A stretch of 64,000 nt of DNA from Cellvibrio sp. OA-2007 (GCF_000953825.1 NZ_BBUL01000095.1:124001-188000), one strand, 5' to 3'. Shown: positions 17,041 to 28,550, numbered from the stretch's first letter. A program made the numbers and translations. The notes: generated by a model not told the origin, from the sequence alone.

Positions 17041-17939
17041 AATCTTGCCTTGGTGATGAAACGAGTAATATCGTGTTCTGCATTCAGGGTTAACACCCAA
17101 TCTGCTTGAGCTGGCAATGTATTCAAACAGTGACGGGTGAGCCGCTCAAAATGTGAGACAAAGCGACGCACACTGGTTTCGTCTAATAATTTTGCTGTTT
17201 GCTCCGGATTTTTTGCTTGCCAGTTGGCAATCAGTTTTTGTTCTTGCAGCCAGCGCCATGCGTAAACACAATCAAACGAGGGTGCTTGTAACACCACCAA
17301 ACGATGCATTTTTTTAAACAATGCGGGGTAGCTAGCGGTGAGCGCATGGTTAACGTAGCGGCGCCATACACACTCCGGATCTTCATCTTGTTCGAGGCGG
17401 TTGATGGGTGAGTTAAGTGTCTTTTCATCTTGCGCCGAGCAACCAACACACCATCCTTCAAATAAAATCACATCGACCTTACCGGCGACTTTATCCCATT
17501 GTTCTGGAGGAAAACGGTCGTCGATGGCTTTATTAAAGCGTGGCACTAGCATGCTTTCATTTGCGCTGAGTTTGCACAGTGCATCAATTGTATTAATGGC
17601 GAGTTCTACGTCGTGGGTGCCGGGCACACCGCGCGTTTGCAGTAGCGGGTGGATAGTTTCCGCGAGTGTTTGTCGCTCGCTGTGGCGCAGATAAAAGTCA
17701 TCTAGTGACAGTGCAATGCAGCGCAGCGAGGAATTTTCTTCCAGTAGGATTTTAATAAATTGTGCCAGTGTGCTTTTGCCGCTGCCCTGTGAGCCTTGTA
17801 TCCCCAGGATCAAGGTGTGTTCGCTGCGCTCTGCCGCTATGGCCTTGGTGAGCGGCAGATACCACTCGTTTACAGTGCGTCTAAACTCTGGGGGCAATCC
17901 GTTTGCGGCAATCAGTTTGTTTAAGTTGGCATGGTTCAT
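17037..17939 (-). CDS. D-glycerate 3-kinase (GLYK/YggC type)
   Basis: P-loop kinase that phosphorylates D-glycerate, by family knowledge to 3-phosphoglycerate. The 300-residue product shows the Walker A sequence GIQGSQGSGKST (about 45-56), LSLDDFY as the substrate and metal region, TRGVPGTHD, and ILFEGWCVG, all marks of the GLYK/uridine-kinase-like group. The open frame runs to a TTG at 17990, but ATG 17939 has GGAG five bases upstream and is preferred. It is the first gene of the four-gene operon. The 298-bp gap to the divergent HD-GYP gene holds a -10-like TATACT on the minus strand (18061-18056) without a clear -35. In context it would recycle the glycerate released by the phosphorylase into the acceptor used by the synthase. 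Confidence 0.86.
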   Translation of the reverse strand: MNHANLNKLIAANGLPPEFRRTVNEWYLPLTKAIAAERSEHTLILGIQGSQGSGKSTLAQFIKILLEENSSLRCIALSLDDFYLRHSERQTLAETIHPLLQTRGVPGTHDVELAINTIDALCKLSANESMLVPRFNKAIDDRFPPEQWDKVAGKVDVILFEGWCVGCSAQDEKTLNSPINRLEQDEDPECVWRRYVNHALTASYPALFKKMHRLVVLQAPSFDCVYAWRWLQEQKLIANWQAKNPEQTAKLLDETSVRRFVSHFERLTRHCLNTLPAQADWVLTLNAEHDITRFITKARL

Positions 17940-18237
17940 AATGGCTCCATTCTGCCCAATCAAGCTGATCTGGAGTGTTTTTCGCATCAAATTGGTGCTT
18001 TTTTTCGCCCCAATCCATTGAAAAACCTATATTTACTAATAAGCTTTGTGTGCTAAGTATAATTTTGCAATTTTTGAACCAAAATGGAGCCTGCCTGTAA
18101 TTAATTGTAGGGCAGACAGTTGTGGGGCGGCGGCTACTCGAAATTCTTCTACACTTATTGGTAGCCTGAATGCAGTAGTTGTATCAGTGAATCTCGAATA
18201 ATTAATAAAAGCTCTTCTATCAATATCAATTGCACGG

Positions 18238-19611
18238 ATGGTTTTATGTATGTCGCGTGATCAGCAGTCATTCGTGTCGGGTGATAAATCATCTGGATGG
18301 AATCCATTACAACTGGATGCCTATGCGGATTATCTAGCAAATCTGTCTGTTACCAATCCGGTTGTAGCGATGGAAAATATTCAGACCTTGGATGGCCAGT
18401 TACTCTTGGCTCAGTCTGAATTGCTCAATCCCAATAGCATCGCGAAGCTAAAAAATAAAATACTTGCGCGGCCACTGGCCAATTCAATTCAAATTACCAC
18501 TTTGATTTCCCCTGAAGATTTACTGCAGCACCTGCTCGACATTATTCGCTCTACGGAATATTTCCAATCATTGGCTGAGCGCAAACATCCGCTCAGTTCA
18601 CTTGAGCCTGTGTGTGCGATGCTGTCGCGTTTGCCATTGGTACAACAATTTTTGACAGTGATGGCCGCACAAATGCCGGATTTATATCAACGCACTTTGT
18701 GTGTCAGTTTATGGTCGCTGTATATCGCACAAGAAATGCGCTTACCGGTACAGGATGCGAGTGATGTGTTTTGGGCTGCCTTGGTTCACGATGTGGGCAT
18801 GCTGCATCTTAATCCGCATATTCTTAATAAAACCGATGACCTGAGTGCAGATGATTGGGCCCATGTGCAAAGCCATGTGGATATTTCAAATAAAATATTA
18901 ATGATGGTTCCTGAGTTGTCACCCGCAACTATTACCGCTGTAGCGGAGCATCATGAGCGCTGTGACGGCACTGGCTATCCTTTTGCAAAAGTTGAAAGTG
19001 AACTTTCTCTATTGGGGCAGGTGCTCGCCGTTGCCGATGCGATGGTGGGTATTTATTTCAATCGCTTTAAAGCGTAGGGGCGCCGCTGGCGGGAGGTGAT
19101 TCCGGTATTGGAAATGAACCGCGCCGCATATTTGTATCGCAGTTGCGAAATTGTTGCGGCGATGATTTTGCGTAGCGAGTTGCCGCTGCCAAATGTGGTA
19201 AGTGGCAGTGGTGTGCCCGAATTTGCCGAGCGGATGCTGCAACAAAATCTGCATTTGCAAAATTGGTTTATGCACTTGCGCGATTGTTTAACTTCAGTGG
19301 GTTATACCCATGGCGATAGAAAATTGCACTCGTTGCAAAACGTTGTGCTGCATATCGCCACTACCTTTAAAGGCAGTTTGTTATTTAAAGAAGATTTGCG
19401 TGAGTCGCTTGAATCTATGGCGAGCGAAGAGGCGCACAGCATCAGCCAGGTAGTGGCCGATGCATCGCTCATGCAACAGGAGATGGCGTTTCATTTGCAG
19501 CGTCTGAGCCGAATGATGCAAATGTATGTGATGTCCGGTGAAAGTAAAGACCCCAAAATTGCCCGCCGTTTAAAAGACGGGCTTGGGGAAATTAGCGGTT
19601 TTATTCGGTAA
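18238..19611 (+). pseudogene. HD-GYP domain protein interrupted by an in-frame amber codon
   Basis: One reading frame of 457 residues is split by a TAG at 19075-19077 (codon 280). The first part (279 residues) carries an intact HD-GYP core: HD at 184-185 in VHDVGMLHL, a further His in QSHVDIS, and HHERCDGTGYP with G246-Y247-P248. Such domains hydrolyse cyclic di-GMP. After the stop the same frame continues for 177 codons as GRRWREVIPVLEMNRAAY and a long helical region, which reads as the natural continuation of the domain and its C-terminus. A restart at GTG 19096 has no properly spaced ribosome site. It may be a recent inactivation, a truncated active protein, suppressed readthrough or a sequencing error. 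The gene ends 17 bp from convergent thiG. Confidence 0.8.
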
Positions 19612-19628
19612 ATCTGCGCATCTATTTT

Positions 19629-20432
19629 TTATTGTTGATGCCAAAACGGCTGGCCGATAGTGGGTGTGCTCGGGCTGGCGGTTTGGCGTTTTTGCATTAA
19701 TCCCGCTTTATAGGCTTTTCTTCCTGCATCAATTGCATCACCAAAGGCTTCAGCCATCATCGGTGGATTGTGCGCTTTGGCTACGGCAGTGTTTAACAAA
19801 ATGCCGTCGAATCCCATCTCCATCGCCTCGGCTGCTTGTGATGGTGCGCCCAAGCCTGCATCGATAATCATGGGTACATCTTTAATGCGTTCGCGCAGGG
19901 TGCGTAAGCTGTAGCGATTTAATAAGCCCTGGCCGGTACCGATGGGGGCGCCCCAAGGCATTAATACTTCACAGCCGACATCGAGCAAACGCTTGCACAG
20001 GATTAAATCATCGGTGCAGTAAGGTAATACCTTAAAACCTTTTTTGATCAACATTTCCGAGGCTTCTACTAAACCAAACGGATCGGGTTGCAGGTTGTAA
20101 TCGTCACCGACAACTTCCAACTTAATCCAATCAGTGTTGAAAATTTCGCGCGACATTTCCGCGAGTGTCACCGCTTCTTTTACCGACTTACAACCGGCGG
20201 TATTGGGTAGCAAACGGCAGCCGCTCTCTTGAATGTATTGCCAAATCGCATCGCCATCGCGATTGGCTGGGTTCTGGCGGCGCAGGCCGAGGGTGACGAT
20301 TTCGCAGCGCGATTGAATGATGGAGTCGCGCATTAATTGTGGCGATGCGTAGAGTGCGGTGCCCAATAAAAAACGGCTGGAAAATGTTTCGCCGTAGAGT
20401 GTGAAATCTTTTTCTGGTTTGTGATAACTCAT
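19629..20432 (-). CDS. thiG: Thiazole synthase ThiG
   Basis: Forms the thiazole phosphate ring of thiamine from deoxyxylulose 5-phosphate, dehydroglycine and the sulfur carried on ThiS. The TIM-barrel protein has the Schiff-base lysine region [33 protein letters not shown] and [20 protein letters not shown]. The ATG at 20432 follows the thiS stop by one base and has GGAGG upstream; a four-residue longer version from 20444 would overlap thiS. The 267-residue length is typical. It is the last gene of thiO-thiS-thiG. Confidence 0.95.
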   Translation of the reverse strand: MSYHKPEKDFTLYGETFSSRFLLGTALYASPQLMRDSIIQSRCEIVTLGLRRQNPANRDGDAIWQYIQESGCRLLPNTAGCKSVKEAVTLAEMSREIFNTDWIKLEVVGDDYNLQPDPFGLVEASEMLIKKGFKVLPYCTDDLILCKRLLDVGCEVLMPWGAPIGTGQGLLNRYSLRTLRERIKDVPMIIDAGLGAPSQAAEAMEMGFDGILLNTAVAKAHNPPMMAEAFGDAIDAGRKAYKAGLMQKRQTASPSTPTIGQPFWHQQ

Positions 20433-20433
20433 A

Positions 20434-20640
20434 TCAACCTCCACCCACCGGTTTGACTATGTCGATTTGATCGCCGTTGCATAATGCGCGCTCGTTATAA
20501 GTTGAGCGGGGTACAAATTCGCCGTTGATCGCCACGGCGATTTTGCTGTCGCCATAGTCCCATTGTTGTAATGCATCGCTGAGCAGCGTATTGGCCGCCA
20601 GTGATTTTTTTTCGTTGTTTACACTCAGTTCAATTGTCAT
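20434..20640 (-). CDS. thiS: Sulfur carrier protein ThiS
   Basis: A small ubiquitin-fold protein (68 residues) that carries sulfur as a C-terminal thiocarboxylate for thiazole formation. It ends with the required glycines (KPVGGG), and FVPRSTY and [10 protein letters not shown] are the typical landmarks. It lies 13 bp after thiO and one base before thiG, so the three are translated from one message under the TPP riboswitch. Confidence 0.95.
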   Translation of the reverse strand: MTIELSVNNEKKSLAANTLLSDALQQWDYGDSKIAVAINGEFVPRSTYNERALCNGDQIDIVKPVGGG

Positions 20641-20653
20641 AGCTTGGTATTTT

Positions 20654-21754
20654 CTAGTGCGAGTTTAACTGGGCAGAAAAAATCGGTTCCGGTTTGTTGA
20701 GAATATGTGCCAACACATTTTCAACGACAGCGGGTGCGAGTAAATAGCCGTGGCGGAATAATCCGTTGACGGTGATCAAGCCATCTTGCACCGCTACTTT
20801 GGGTAAGTTATCCATAAACGCGGGGCGCAAGTTGGTATCCATTTCAATAATGCGTGCTTCCGCGAATGCGGGTGATAGTGTGTAGAGTGCACTGCTTAAT
20901 TCCAAACTGGATTGAATCGTCACCGGCGAGCGATCTTCACTTTCAATTTGAGTTGCGCCGATAATAAAACGGTGATTGGGTTTGGGTACCACATACAACT
21001 GGTAGCGCGGGTGCATCAAACGCACTGGGCGTTGCAATTGAATTTCTTTGGTTTCTACGTGCAGGGTTTCACCGCGCACACCGCGCAAATTGCGCAGCTG
21101 TTTCTTTGCGCCCAAGCCGCGACAATCAATTACCAAATCAAAATGTTCTGCGCCACTTTCGGTTAGGATTTTTCCGGGAAACACATCAACCGGTGTATGG
21201 GCGCGAACATTCATCCCTGTGGCGATAATTTCATCGCCCAGCAAGCGTAAAAATTCGCGGTTGTTGACATGGCCTTCGTCGGCCAGAAAAAGTCCGCGAT
21301 GAAAATGGCTGTGTAAATCGGGTTCGAGTTGGTGAATTTCCTGCTGGTTCAGCTGTTGGTAGCCGGTGCAATTGGGCAATACAAAACCCAATTCCCGCGC
21401 AAATTGATCCAGCTCGCTAGTGTCCTGCTGGTGTGCAACAACAAGGCTGCCGTTATTAAAAAACAGCGGTGTGTCGGTTGCCGGTAATTGTGCCAACCAT
21501 GCGGGCCATTGCTGTAGGGCGTAAATACCCATGCGGTAAACATCTGCGTCGGACACCACTGCTTCACTTAAGGGGGCAACCATTCCTGCGGCGGTAAACG
21601 CGGCGGCGCGGTTACTTTGCGGTGTATCGGGTGTAAAACTGCCTGCTTCAAATAGCGTGACTTGAATACCCGCTTTTTGCAGTTGCCAGGCGAGCAAACG
21701 CCCGAGCAAACCGGCACCGGCTATAGCAATTGTTTGGGGATGTTGGTTAATCAC
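20654..21754 (-). CDS. thiO: Glycine oxidase ThiO (FAD-dependent)
   Basis: FAD enzyme that oxidises glycine to the imine used by ThiG; organisms with ThiO use it in place of tyrosine lyase ThiH. The 366-residue protein has the N-terminal dinucleotide fold AIAGAGLLGRLLAWQL, the conserved GMVAPLSEA, a DCRGLGA motif and the C-terminal HGYLLAP that contacts the flavin. The start is GTG at 21754, with GAGG a few bases upstream inside a hairpin that forms part of the riboswitch expression platform. First gene of thiO-thiS-thiG. Confidence 0.93.
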   Translation of the reverse strand: MINQHPQTIAIAGAGLLGRLLAWQLQKAGIQVTLFEAGSFTPDTPQSNRAAAFTAAGMVAPLSEAVVSDADVYRMGIYALQQWPAWLAQLPATDTPLFFNNGSLVVAHQQDTSELDQFARELGFVLPNCTGYQQLNQQEIHQLEPDLHSHFHRGLFLADEGHVNNREFLRLLGDEIIATGMNVRAHTPVDVFPGKILTESGAEHFDLVIDCRGLGAKKQLRNLRGVRGETLHVETKEIQLQRPVRLMHPRYQLYVVPKPNHRFIIGATQIESEDRSPVTIQSSLELSSALYTLSPAFAEARIIEMDTNLRPAFMDNLPKVAVQDGLITVNGLFRHGYLLAPAVVENVLAHILNKPEPIFSAQLNSH

Positions 21755-21781
21755 ATTGCCTCGGAATTTTGAGGCGGAGGG
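21755..21781 (-). promoter_or_regulatory. Expression platform between the TPP aptamer and thiO
   Basis: On the minus strand GCCTC (21775-21771) can pair with GAGGC (21762-21758), hiding the GAGG ribosome site of thiO. The preceding CCCTCCGC (21781-21774) is an exact 8-bp complement of GCGGAGGG in the 3' part of the aptamer (21821-21814). Forming one helix excludes the other, as expected for translational control. Confidence 0.6.
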
Positions 21782-21805
21782 CAGGGAATAGCCGCAGCTA
21801 TAAGT

Positions 21806-21909
21806 ACCTTGTTCCCTCCGCAGGTATTAGCCTGTTCAGGTTCTACGGATTGGGCCGAACCCATCTCAGCCTTCGTGCAGACAATGTCTACCAAGGCGCT
21901 CCGACAAGA
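21806..21909 (-). ncRNA. TPP riboswitch (THI element)
   Basis: Read on the minus strand the region carries the THI-box landmarks in order: CGGAGCGCC, GGCTGAGAT, a variable stem, CCGTAGAACCTGAACAGG, TAATACCTGCGGAGGGAACAAGG. CTTGT at the 5' end can pair with ACAAG at the 3' end as helix P1. It lies directly upstream of thiO-thiS-thiG and should lower their expression when thiamine pyrophosphate is abundant. Confidence 0.95.
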
Positions 21910-21917
21910 AAGTGGCC

Positions 21918-21946
21918 AATATACTGGCCATGAATTTAGTTCGCAA
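21918..21946 (-). promoter_or_regulatory. Promoter of the thiOSG riboswitch operon
   Basis: On the minus strand TTGCGA (21946-21941) and TATATT (21923-21918) are separated by exactly 17 bp and lie just before the aptamer, placing the transcript start near 21911. The -10 box is flanked by two TGGCCA palindromes (21913-21918 and 21925-21930). Confidence 0.6.
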
Positions 21947-21981
21947 TCTATCTCAGGTTTTTAAATGAGTAGATACGCAGT

Positions 21982-23337
21982 TTATTTGCTAATGGACTCT
22001 ACCCGACACACAAATTCTCCCTGTGCGACACGGGCATTGACAGTGGTTCCTGGCATTACCTGATTGCTGTTGGTGATGACCTTGTGAGTTTGCGCATCGG
22101 TAATCAAGCCATAGCCGCGCTCAAGTGTACTCAGTGGGTTGAGTGTATTTAACATGCGCACCGCCTCGCCCAAGCTTTTTTGTTTGCGCTCAAGCAAACG
22201 ATATTGCGAGGTTTGCAGACGTTGATGTTGCGCCGCAATGCGTTCTTGCAGTTGGTGCAAACGCACTTGTGGATGGTGCGCCTGCTGGCGAATTTCTAAT
22301 TGACGAATGCGATTTTTACAATCGCCCAGCAAGTGTTTGATGTGATTTTTCAAGCGCAGTTCGAGATTATCCAACCGCTGCGACTGCTGCTCCAAGCGCT
22401 CACGTGGATGGCGCAAGCGCTGACGCAAATTGTGTAGGTGCCGCTGCCATTGCTGCAGCTGGCGCAACATGGCCTCTTCAAGCAATAATTCAAAACCGAT
22501 AAATTTATCCAGCCAGTCATCGCCATCGGGTACTAGCAGTTCGGCGGCAGCGGATGGAGTTGGCGCTCGCAAGTCGGCGACAAAATCGGCGATGGTGAAA
22601 TCTACTTCGTGGCCAACTGCACTGACAATCGGCAGCTCGCTGTTAAAAATCGCACGGGCGACTATTTCTTCGTTGAATGACCAAAGATCTTCCATCGAGC
22701 CACCACCACGGGTGAGCAGTAATACATCAAACAAACCAGCGCGATTGGCGAGCTCAATTGCTTGGACGATTTGCGGTGCCGACTCTTTGCCTTGTACCGC
22801 AACCGGAATAACCGTGACGGGAATGCCCGGGAAGCGGCGCTCCAGTACGCTCAATACATCGTGAATCGCGGCGCCGGTTGGCGAGGTGATAACACCTATA
22901 TGTTTGGGTAGATCGGGCAGGGCTTTTTTGTGCGCTTCGTTAAATAATCCCTCTTGCGATAGCTTATGTTTGAGTTCATCAAATGCGCGCTGCAGGGCGC
23001 CGCTACCGGCTTCTTCCATGTGTTCGGCGATAATTTGGTAATCGCCGCGCCCCTCATACAGGCTGACGCGCGCGCGTAACAGTACATGTTGCCCCTGCTG
23101 GGGTTTGAAACGCACCAGCATATTGCGGTTGCGAAACATGCAGCAGCGCACCTGGGCCTGGTCATCTTTAAGGGTGAAGTACCAGTGGCCGGAAGAGGGG
23201 ATGGAGACATTGGATAGCTCGCCCTCTACCCACAATAAGGGCAAATGGGTTTCCAATAGTTGCCGCGCCGAGCGGTTAAGCTGGCTGACACTGAATATCT
23301 CGCGCTCGGAGGTTTTGCTAAACAGATCGGTAGTCAT
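21982..23337 (-). CDS. xseA: Exodeoxyribonuclease VII large subunit
   Basis: Large subunit of ExoVII, which degrades single-stranded DNA in both directions. The 451-residue protein has the N-terminal OB-fold (WVEGELSNVSIPSSGHWYFTLKD), the catalytic domain with GVITSPTGAAIHD, TRGGGSMEDLWSFNEE and SAVGHEVDFTIADFVADLRAPTPSAAAE, a long Arg/Gln-rich coiled-coil region (about 285-395), and the C-terminal ERGYGLIT. Start ATG 23337. It is divergent from guaB. The small subunit gene xseB is not in the window. Confidence 0.96.
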   Translation of the reverse strand: MTTDLFSKTSEREIFSVSQLNRSARQLLETHLPLLWVEGELSNVSIPSSGHWYFTLKDDQAQVRCCMFRNRNMLVRFKPQQGQHVLLRARVSLYEGRGDYQIIAEHMEEAGSGALQRAFDELKHKLSQEGLFNEAHKKALPDLPKHIGVITSPTGAAIHDVLSVLERRFPGIPVTVIPVAVQGKESAPQIVQAIELANRAGLFDVLLLTRGGGSMEDLWSFNEEIVARAIFNSELPIVSAVGHEVDFTIADFVADLRAPTPSAAAELLVPDGDDWLDKFIGFELLLEEAMLRQLQQWQRHLHNLRQRLRHPRERLEQQSQRLDNLELRLKNHIKHLLGDCKNRIRQLEIRQQAHHPQVRLHQLQERIAAQHQRLQTSQYRLLERKQKSLGEAVRMLNTLNPLSTLERGYGLITDAQTHKVITNSNQVMPGTTVNARVAQGEFVCRVESISK

Positions 23338-23414
23338 GGGCGCATTCTAGGGGATGACGGCGCGAGGGGATAGCCTCAGCTTTGCCCTTGAACACTAGAT
23401 GTTGTGGTTTTTGG

Positions 23415-24960
<1,546 letters not shown>

Positions 24961-24979
24961 TCTCCGCTGCTAATACGCC

Positions 24980-25007
24980 AAAAAACTCGGGTAATGCCCG
25001 AGTTTTT
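24980..25007 (+). terminator. Terminator after guaB
   Basis: CTCGGG pairs with CCCGAG across a 5-nt loop, flanked by AAAAA and TTTTT. It lies between guaB and guaA, so the two genes may be uncoupled in part. Confidence 0.85.
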
Positions 25008-25068
25008 CGTTTAAACGCAATTCATTTTTAGTTTTTCTTTTTCATTTTACTTTTGAGCAGGAACCAGC

Positions 25069-26646
25069 ATGTCTCACGATATTCACGCACAGCGAATCCT
25101 TATTCTCGATTTCGGTTCACAGTACACCCAATTGATTGCGCGCCGCGTGCGCGAGATCGGTGTCTTTTCTGAAATCCGCGCTTGGGATATGAGCGAAGAA
25201 GAAATTCGCGCATACAACCCCAAGGGCATTATTCTCGCCGGCGGCCCTGAATCTGTGCATGAACTGAACTCGCCGCGCGCACCAGAAGTTGTGTTTACGT
25301 TGGGTGTTCCGGTGTTTGGCATTTGCTACGGCATGCAAACCATGGCCGAGCAAATGGGCGGCGCAGTTGAAGGCTCTAATGTGCGTGAATTTGGTTACGC
25401 ACAAGTAAAGGTTCTGGGTGACAGTGCGATCTTTAAAGATATTAAAGATCATGTTGATCATGATGGTAATGCATTGCTGGATGTGTGGATGAGTCACGGC
25501 GATAAAGTGACCAAAATGCCCGCTGGTTTTGAAGTGCTTGCATCTACGCCATCTTGTCCGATTGCCGGTATGTACAACGAAGCGAAAAAATTCTACGGCG
25601 TGCAGTTCCATCCTGAAGTGACTCACACGCTGCAAGGTCAACGTATTTTTGAACATTTTGTTTTGCAATTGTGCGCTTGCGAGCCGCTGTGGACTCCGGC
25701 AAATATTGTTGAAGATGCAATTAACAAAGTGCGTGAACAAGTCGGTAGCGACAAAGTATTGCTCGGCCTTTCTGGCGGCGTGGATTCATCAGTTGTTGCC
25801 GCGTTGCTGCACAAAGCCATAGGTTCACAGCTCACCTGTGTCTTTGTCGACAATGGTTTGCTGCGCAAAAATGAAGGCGACCAAGTGATGGATATGTTCG
25901 CCAAAAACATGGGCGTAAAGGTGATTCGCGCCGATGCTCAAGATCAGTTTTTAAATAAACTGAAAGGCGAAAACGATCCAGAGAAAAAACGCAAAATTAT
26001 CGGCGGCACCTTTATCGATGTGTTTGATGCAGAAGCCACCAAACTAAAAGATGTGAAATGGCTGGCACAAGGTACGATTTACCCTGATGTTATCGAATCT
26101 GCCGCCGCTAAAACCGGCAAAGCACACGTAATTAAATCACACCACAATGTGGGCGGTTTGCCCGAGGATATGGCCTTCAAACTAGTTGAACCACTGCGCG
26201 AATTATTTAAAGACGAAGTGCGCAAAATCGGTTTGGAATTGGGCTTGCCGTATGACATGGTGTATCGCCATCCATTCCCCGGTCCAGGCTTGGGCGTGCG
26301 TATTCTCGGTGAAGTGAAAAAAGAATACGCCGATATTCTGCGCGAAGCCGATGCTATCTTTTTGGAAGAGCTGCACGCTTCTGGTTGGTATCACAAAACC
26401 TCACAAGCCTTCGCCGTATTCCTGCCGGTGAAATCCGTTGGTGTAGTAGGCGATGGTCGCCGTTATGAGTGGGTAATCTCCCTGCGCGCAGTAGAAACTG
26501 TCGACTTTATGACCGCGCGCTGGGCGCACCTGCCATACGATTTGTTAGAGAAAGTTTCAGGCCGCATTATCAATGAAATTTCTGGTGTATCGCGCGTGTG
26601 TTACGACGTATCGAGCAAGCCGCCAGCGACGATTGAGTGGGAGTAA
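25069..26646 (+). CDS. guaA: GMP synthase (glutamine-hydrolysing)
   Basis: Converts XMP to GMP with glutamine as nitrogen donor. The 525-residue protein has the N-terminal class I amidotransferase domain with the nucleophile in GICYGMQTM and His/Glu in QFHPEVTHT, then the ATP-pyrophosphatase domain with [15 protein letters not shown] near residue 235, and the C-terminal dimerisation domain ending [11 protein letters not shown] 25069 has AGGA upstream. Confidence 0.97.
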   Translation: MSHDIHAQRILILDFGSQYTQLIARRVREIGVFSEIRAWDMSEEEIRAYNPKGIILAGGPESVHELNSPRAPEVVFTLGVPVFGICYGMQTMAEQMGGAVEGSNVREFGYAQVKVLGDSAIFKDIKDHVDHDGNALLDVWMSHGDKVTKMPAGFEVLASTPSCPIAGMYNEAKKFYGVQFHPEVTHTLQGQRIFEHFVLQLCACEPLWTPANIVEDAINKVREQVGSDKVLLGLSGGVDSSVVAALLHKAIGSQLTCVFVDNGLLRKNEGDQVMDMFAKNMGVKVIRADAQDQFLNKLKGENDPEKKRKIIGGTFIDVFDAEATKLKDVKWLAQGTIYPDVIESAAAKTGKAHVIKSHHNVGGLPEDMAFKLVEPLRELFKDEVRKIGLELGLPYDMVYRHPFPGPGLGVRILGEVKKEYADILREADAIFLEELHASGWYHKTSQAFAVFLPVKSVGVVGDGRRYEWVISLRAVETVDFMTARWAHLPYDLLEKVSGRIINEISGVSRVCYDVSSKPPATIEWE

Positions 26647-26695
26647 CAAAAGGGAAGTGTTTTCTCTGCATTAATCATGAAATATTTGACGTACT

Positions 26696-26735
26696 AAAAG
26701 AGCGACCACTTTCTAGTGAGTGGTCGCTCTTTTTT
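26696..26735. terminator. Bidirectional terminator between guaA and pgm
   Basis: A long stem, AGAGCGACCACT with AGTGGTCGCTCT, is flanked by AAAA on the left and TTTTTT on the right, so it can end transcripts from both sides: guaA (plus) and pgm (minus, ending 18 bp away). Confidence 0.92.
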
Positions 26736-26752
26736 GTGATATTTGGCAAAAC

Positions 26753-28393
26753 CTACGATATTGCTTTATCCACAATCACTTGCGCTTCAGCAATTAATTG
26801 CTGAAGGTGCTCTTTTCCTTTAAAACTTTCCGCATAAATTTTATAAATCTCTTCCGTGCCCGATGGACGCGCAGCAAACCAACCATTTTTACTCATCACT
26901 TTAATGCCGCCAAAACCAGCATTATTGCCTGGCGCCTGAGTCAAAATGTTTTCAATTTTATCGCCAGCCAATTCGGTTGAGGTGATTTGTTCGGGTGATA
27001 TTTTTGAAAGCGCTTTTTTCTGCGCAGTATTGGCAGGCGCTTCTACGCGAGCTTCAGCCGCATGACCAAATTCATCGGCAAGCAGCTTGTAACATTCGCC
27101 AGGGTCGCGGCCGGTTTTGGCTTTGATTTCAGCGGCAAGCAGTGACGGAATAATGCCGTCTTTGTCGGTAGTCCACACACTGCCATCAATGCGCAAGAAC
27201 GATGCACCGGCACTTTCTTCACCACCAAAACCGAGTGAACCGTCAAATAAACCCGGCGCAAACCATTTAAATCCAACCGGGACTTCGTACAAGCGGCGGC
27301 CAATTTTTTGTGCAACTTTATCGATCATTGCGCTGCTGACCACAGTTTTACCAATGGCGGTATCGGCGCGCCATTGCGGGCGGTTTTGAAACAAATATTC
27401 AATCGCAACGGCGAGATAATGATTGGGCGGCAGCAAACCACAACTGGGCGTCACTATTCCGTGGCGGTCATGGTCGGCATCGCAGGCGAAGGCGACATCA
27501 AACATGTTGCGTCGCTCAACCATCCCTTGCATGGTGTACGAGGACGATGGATCCATGCGAATTTTTCCGTCCCAATCGGCAGTCATAAATGAAAAGGTTT
27601 TATCAACCGCAGTATTGAGGACTTTTAAATTGAGTTGGTAATAATCGGCAATCGCACTCCAGTAACTGACACCGGCACCACCAAGTGGATCGGCGCCCAT
27701 GTGAATGTTTGCACCGCGAATGGCATCCATATCAATTACGTTAATTAAATCTCTCACATAGTATGTTACGTAATCGTGTTGATGGGTGTTACTTGCCTTA
27801 ATGGCCTGGTGGTAATCCATGCGTTTTACATCGCGCAAATTATTTTCCAGCAGTTCATTGGCGCGCGCTTGCATCCAGTTGGTGATGTCGCTGTCGGCGG
27901 GGCCGCCGTTGGGTGGATTGTATTTAAAGCCGCCGTTATCGGGTGGGTTGTGCGATGGGGTGATCACTATGCCATCGGCTAAACCAGCGTTGCGCCCACG
28001 GTTGTAGGTGAGAATAGCGTGGGAGATCGCCGGTGTAGGGGTGTATTCACCACCTTTGGCGAGCATTAATTCCACGCCGTTGGCTGCCAATACTTCAACG
28101 GCACTGATTTGTGCTGGCTCCGAGAGCGCGTGGGTATCTATACCGAGATAAAGTGGGCCAGTAATACCCGCCTGTGCGCGGTAATCGCAAATTGCCTGAC
28201 TAATCGCCAACACATGATTTTCATTAAAGCTGGTATTGAACGATGAGCCGCGATGACCGGAGGTGCCAAAACTGACTCGCTGTTCTGGGATTCCCACATC
28301 GGGTTTCTTGCTGTAATAGGCATCGATCAATTTAGGGAGATCCACCAGCAGATCTGCGGGTAAAAGTTGACCAGCCAGAGGGCTTGTAGTCAT
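26753..28393 (-). CDS. pgm: Phosphoglucomutase (alpha-D-glucose-1,6-bisphosphate dependent)
   Basis: Interconverts glucose 1-phosphate and glucose 6-phosphate. The 546-residue protein shows [10 protein letters not shown] at about 43-52, the phosphoserine loop [16 protein letters not shown] near 145-160, the metal-binding DADHDRHG and the C-terminal phosphate-binding [15 protein letters not shown] 28393 has AGGAG upstream. Functionally it can feed on glucose 1-phosphate released by the GH13_18 phosphorylase at 13 kb and supply precursors for nucleotide sugars. Confidence 0.96.
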   Translation of the reverse strand: MTTSPLAGQLLPADLLVDLPKLIDAYYSKKPDVGIPEQRVSFGTSGHRGSSFNTSFNENHVLAISQAICDYRAQAGITGPLYLGIDTHALSEPAQISAVEVLAANGVELMLAKGGEYTPTPAISHAILTYNRGRNAGLADGIVITPSHNPPDNGGFKYNPPNGGPADSDITNWMQARANELLENNLRDVKRMDYHQAIKASNTHQHDYVTYYVRDLINVIDMDAIRGANIHMGADPLGGAGVSYWSAIADYYQLNLKVLNTAVDKTFSFMTADWDGKIRMDPSSSYTMQGMVERRNMFDVAFACDADHDRHGIVTPSCGLLPPNHYLAVAIEYLFQNRPQWRADTAIGKTVVSSAMIDKVAQKIGRRLYEVPVGFKWFAPGLFDGSLGFGGEESAGASFLRIDGSVWTTDKDGIIPSLLAAEIKAKTGRDPGECYKLLADEFGHAAEARVEAPANTAQKKALSKISPEQITSTELAGDKIENILTQAPGNNAGFGGIKVMSKNGWFAARPSGTEEIYKIYAESFKGKEHLQQLIAEAQVIVDKAIS

Positions 28394-28550
28394 AAAAACT
28401 CCTTTGCGATTCGGTTTTATTGAGAAGAGGGCGTTATAGTAGCGCGCTTTGATTTCATTTAACTATATAAAGAGCATTCAAATAATAATCCAAACCAAAT
28501 TAAGCCATTAGGTTAGACCAACAATATTAAATTCGATTAAAGGTAAAATT

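Noticed and set aside
18091-18119. CTGCC...GGCAG inverted repeat as an operator between the kinase and HD-GYP genes
   Set aside because: Only 5 bp match and the interior does not pair; too weak to report as a site.
19096-19611. Second half of the HD-GYP gene as an independent gene
   Set aside because: The GTG start has its G-rich site immediately adjacent instead of at proper spacing, and the sequence reads as the in-frame continuation of the first half.
25117-25740. 207-residue frame on the minus strand inside guaA
   Set aside because: Antisense shadow of guaA, rich in His, Phe, Arg and Asn; no motif seen.
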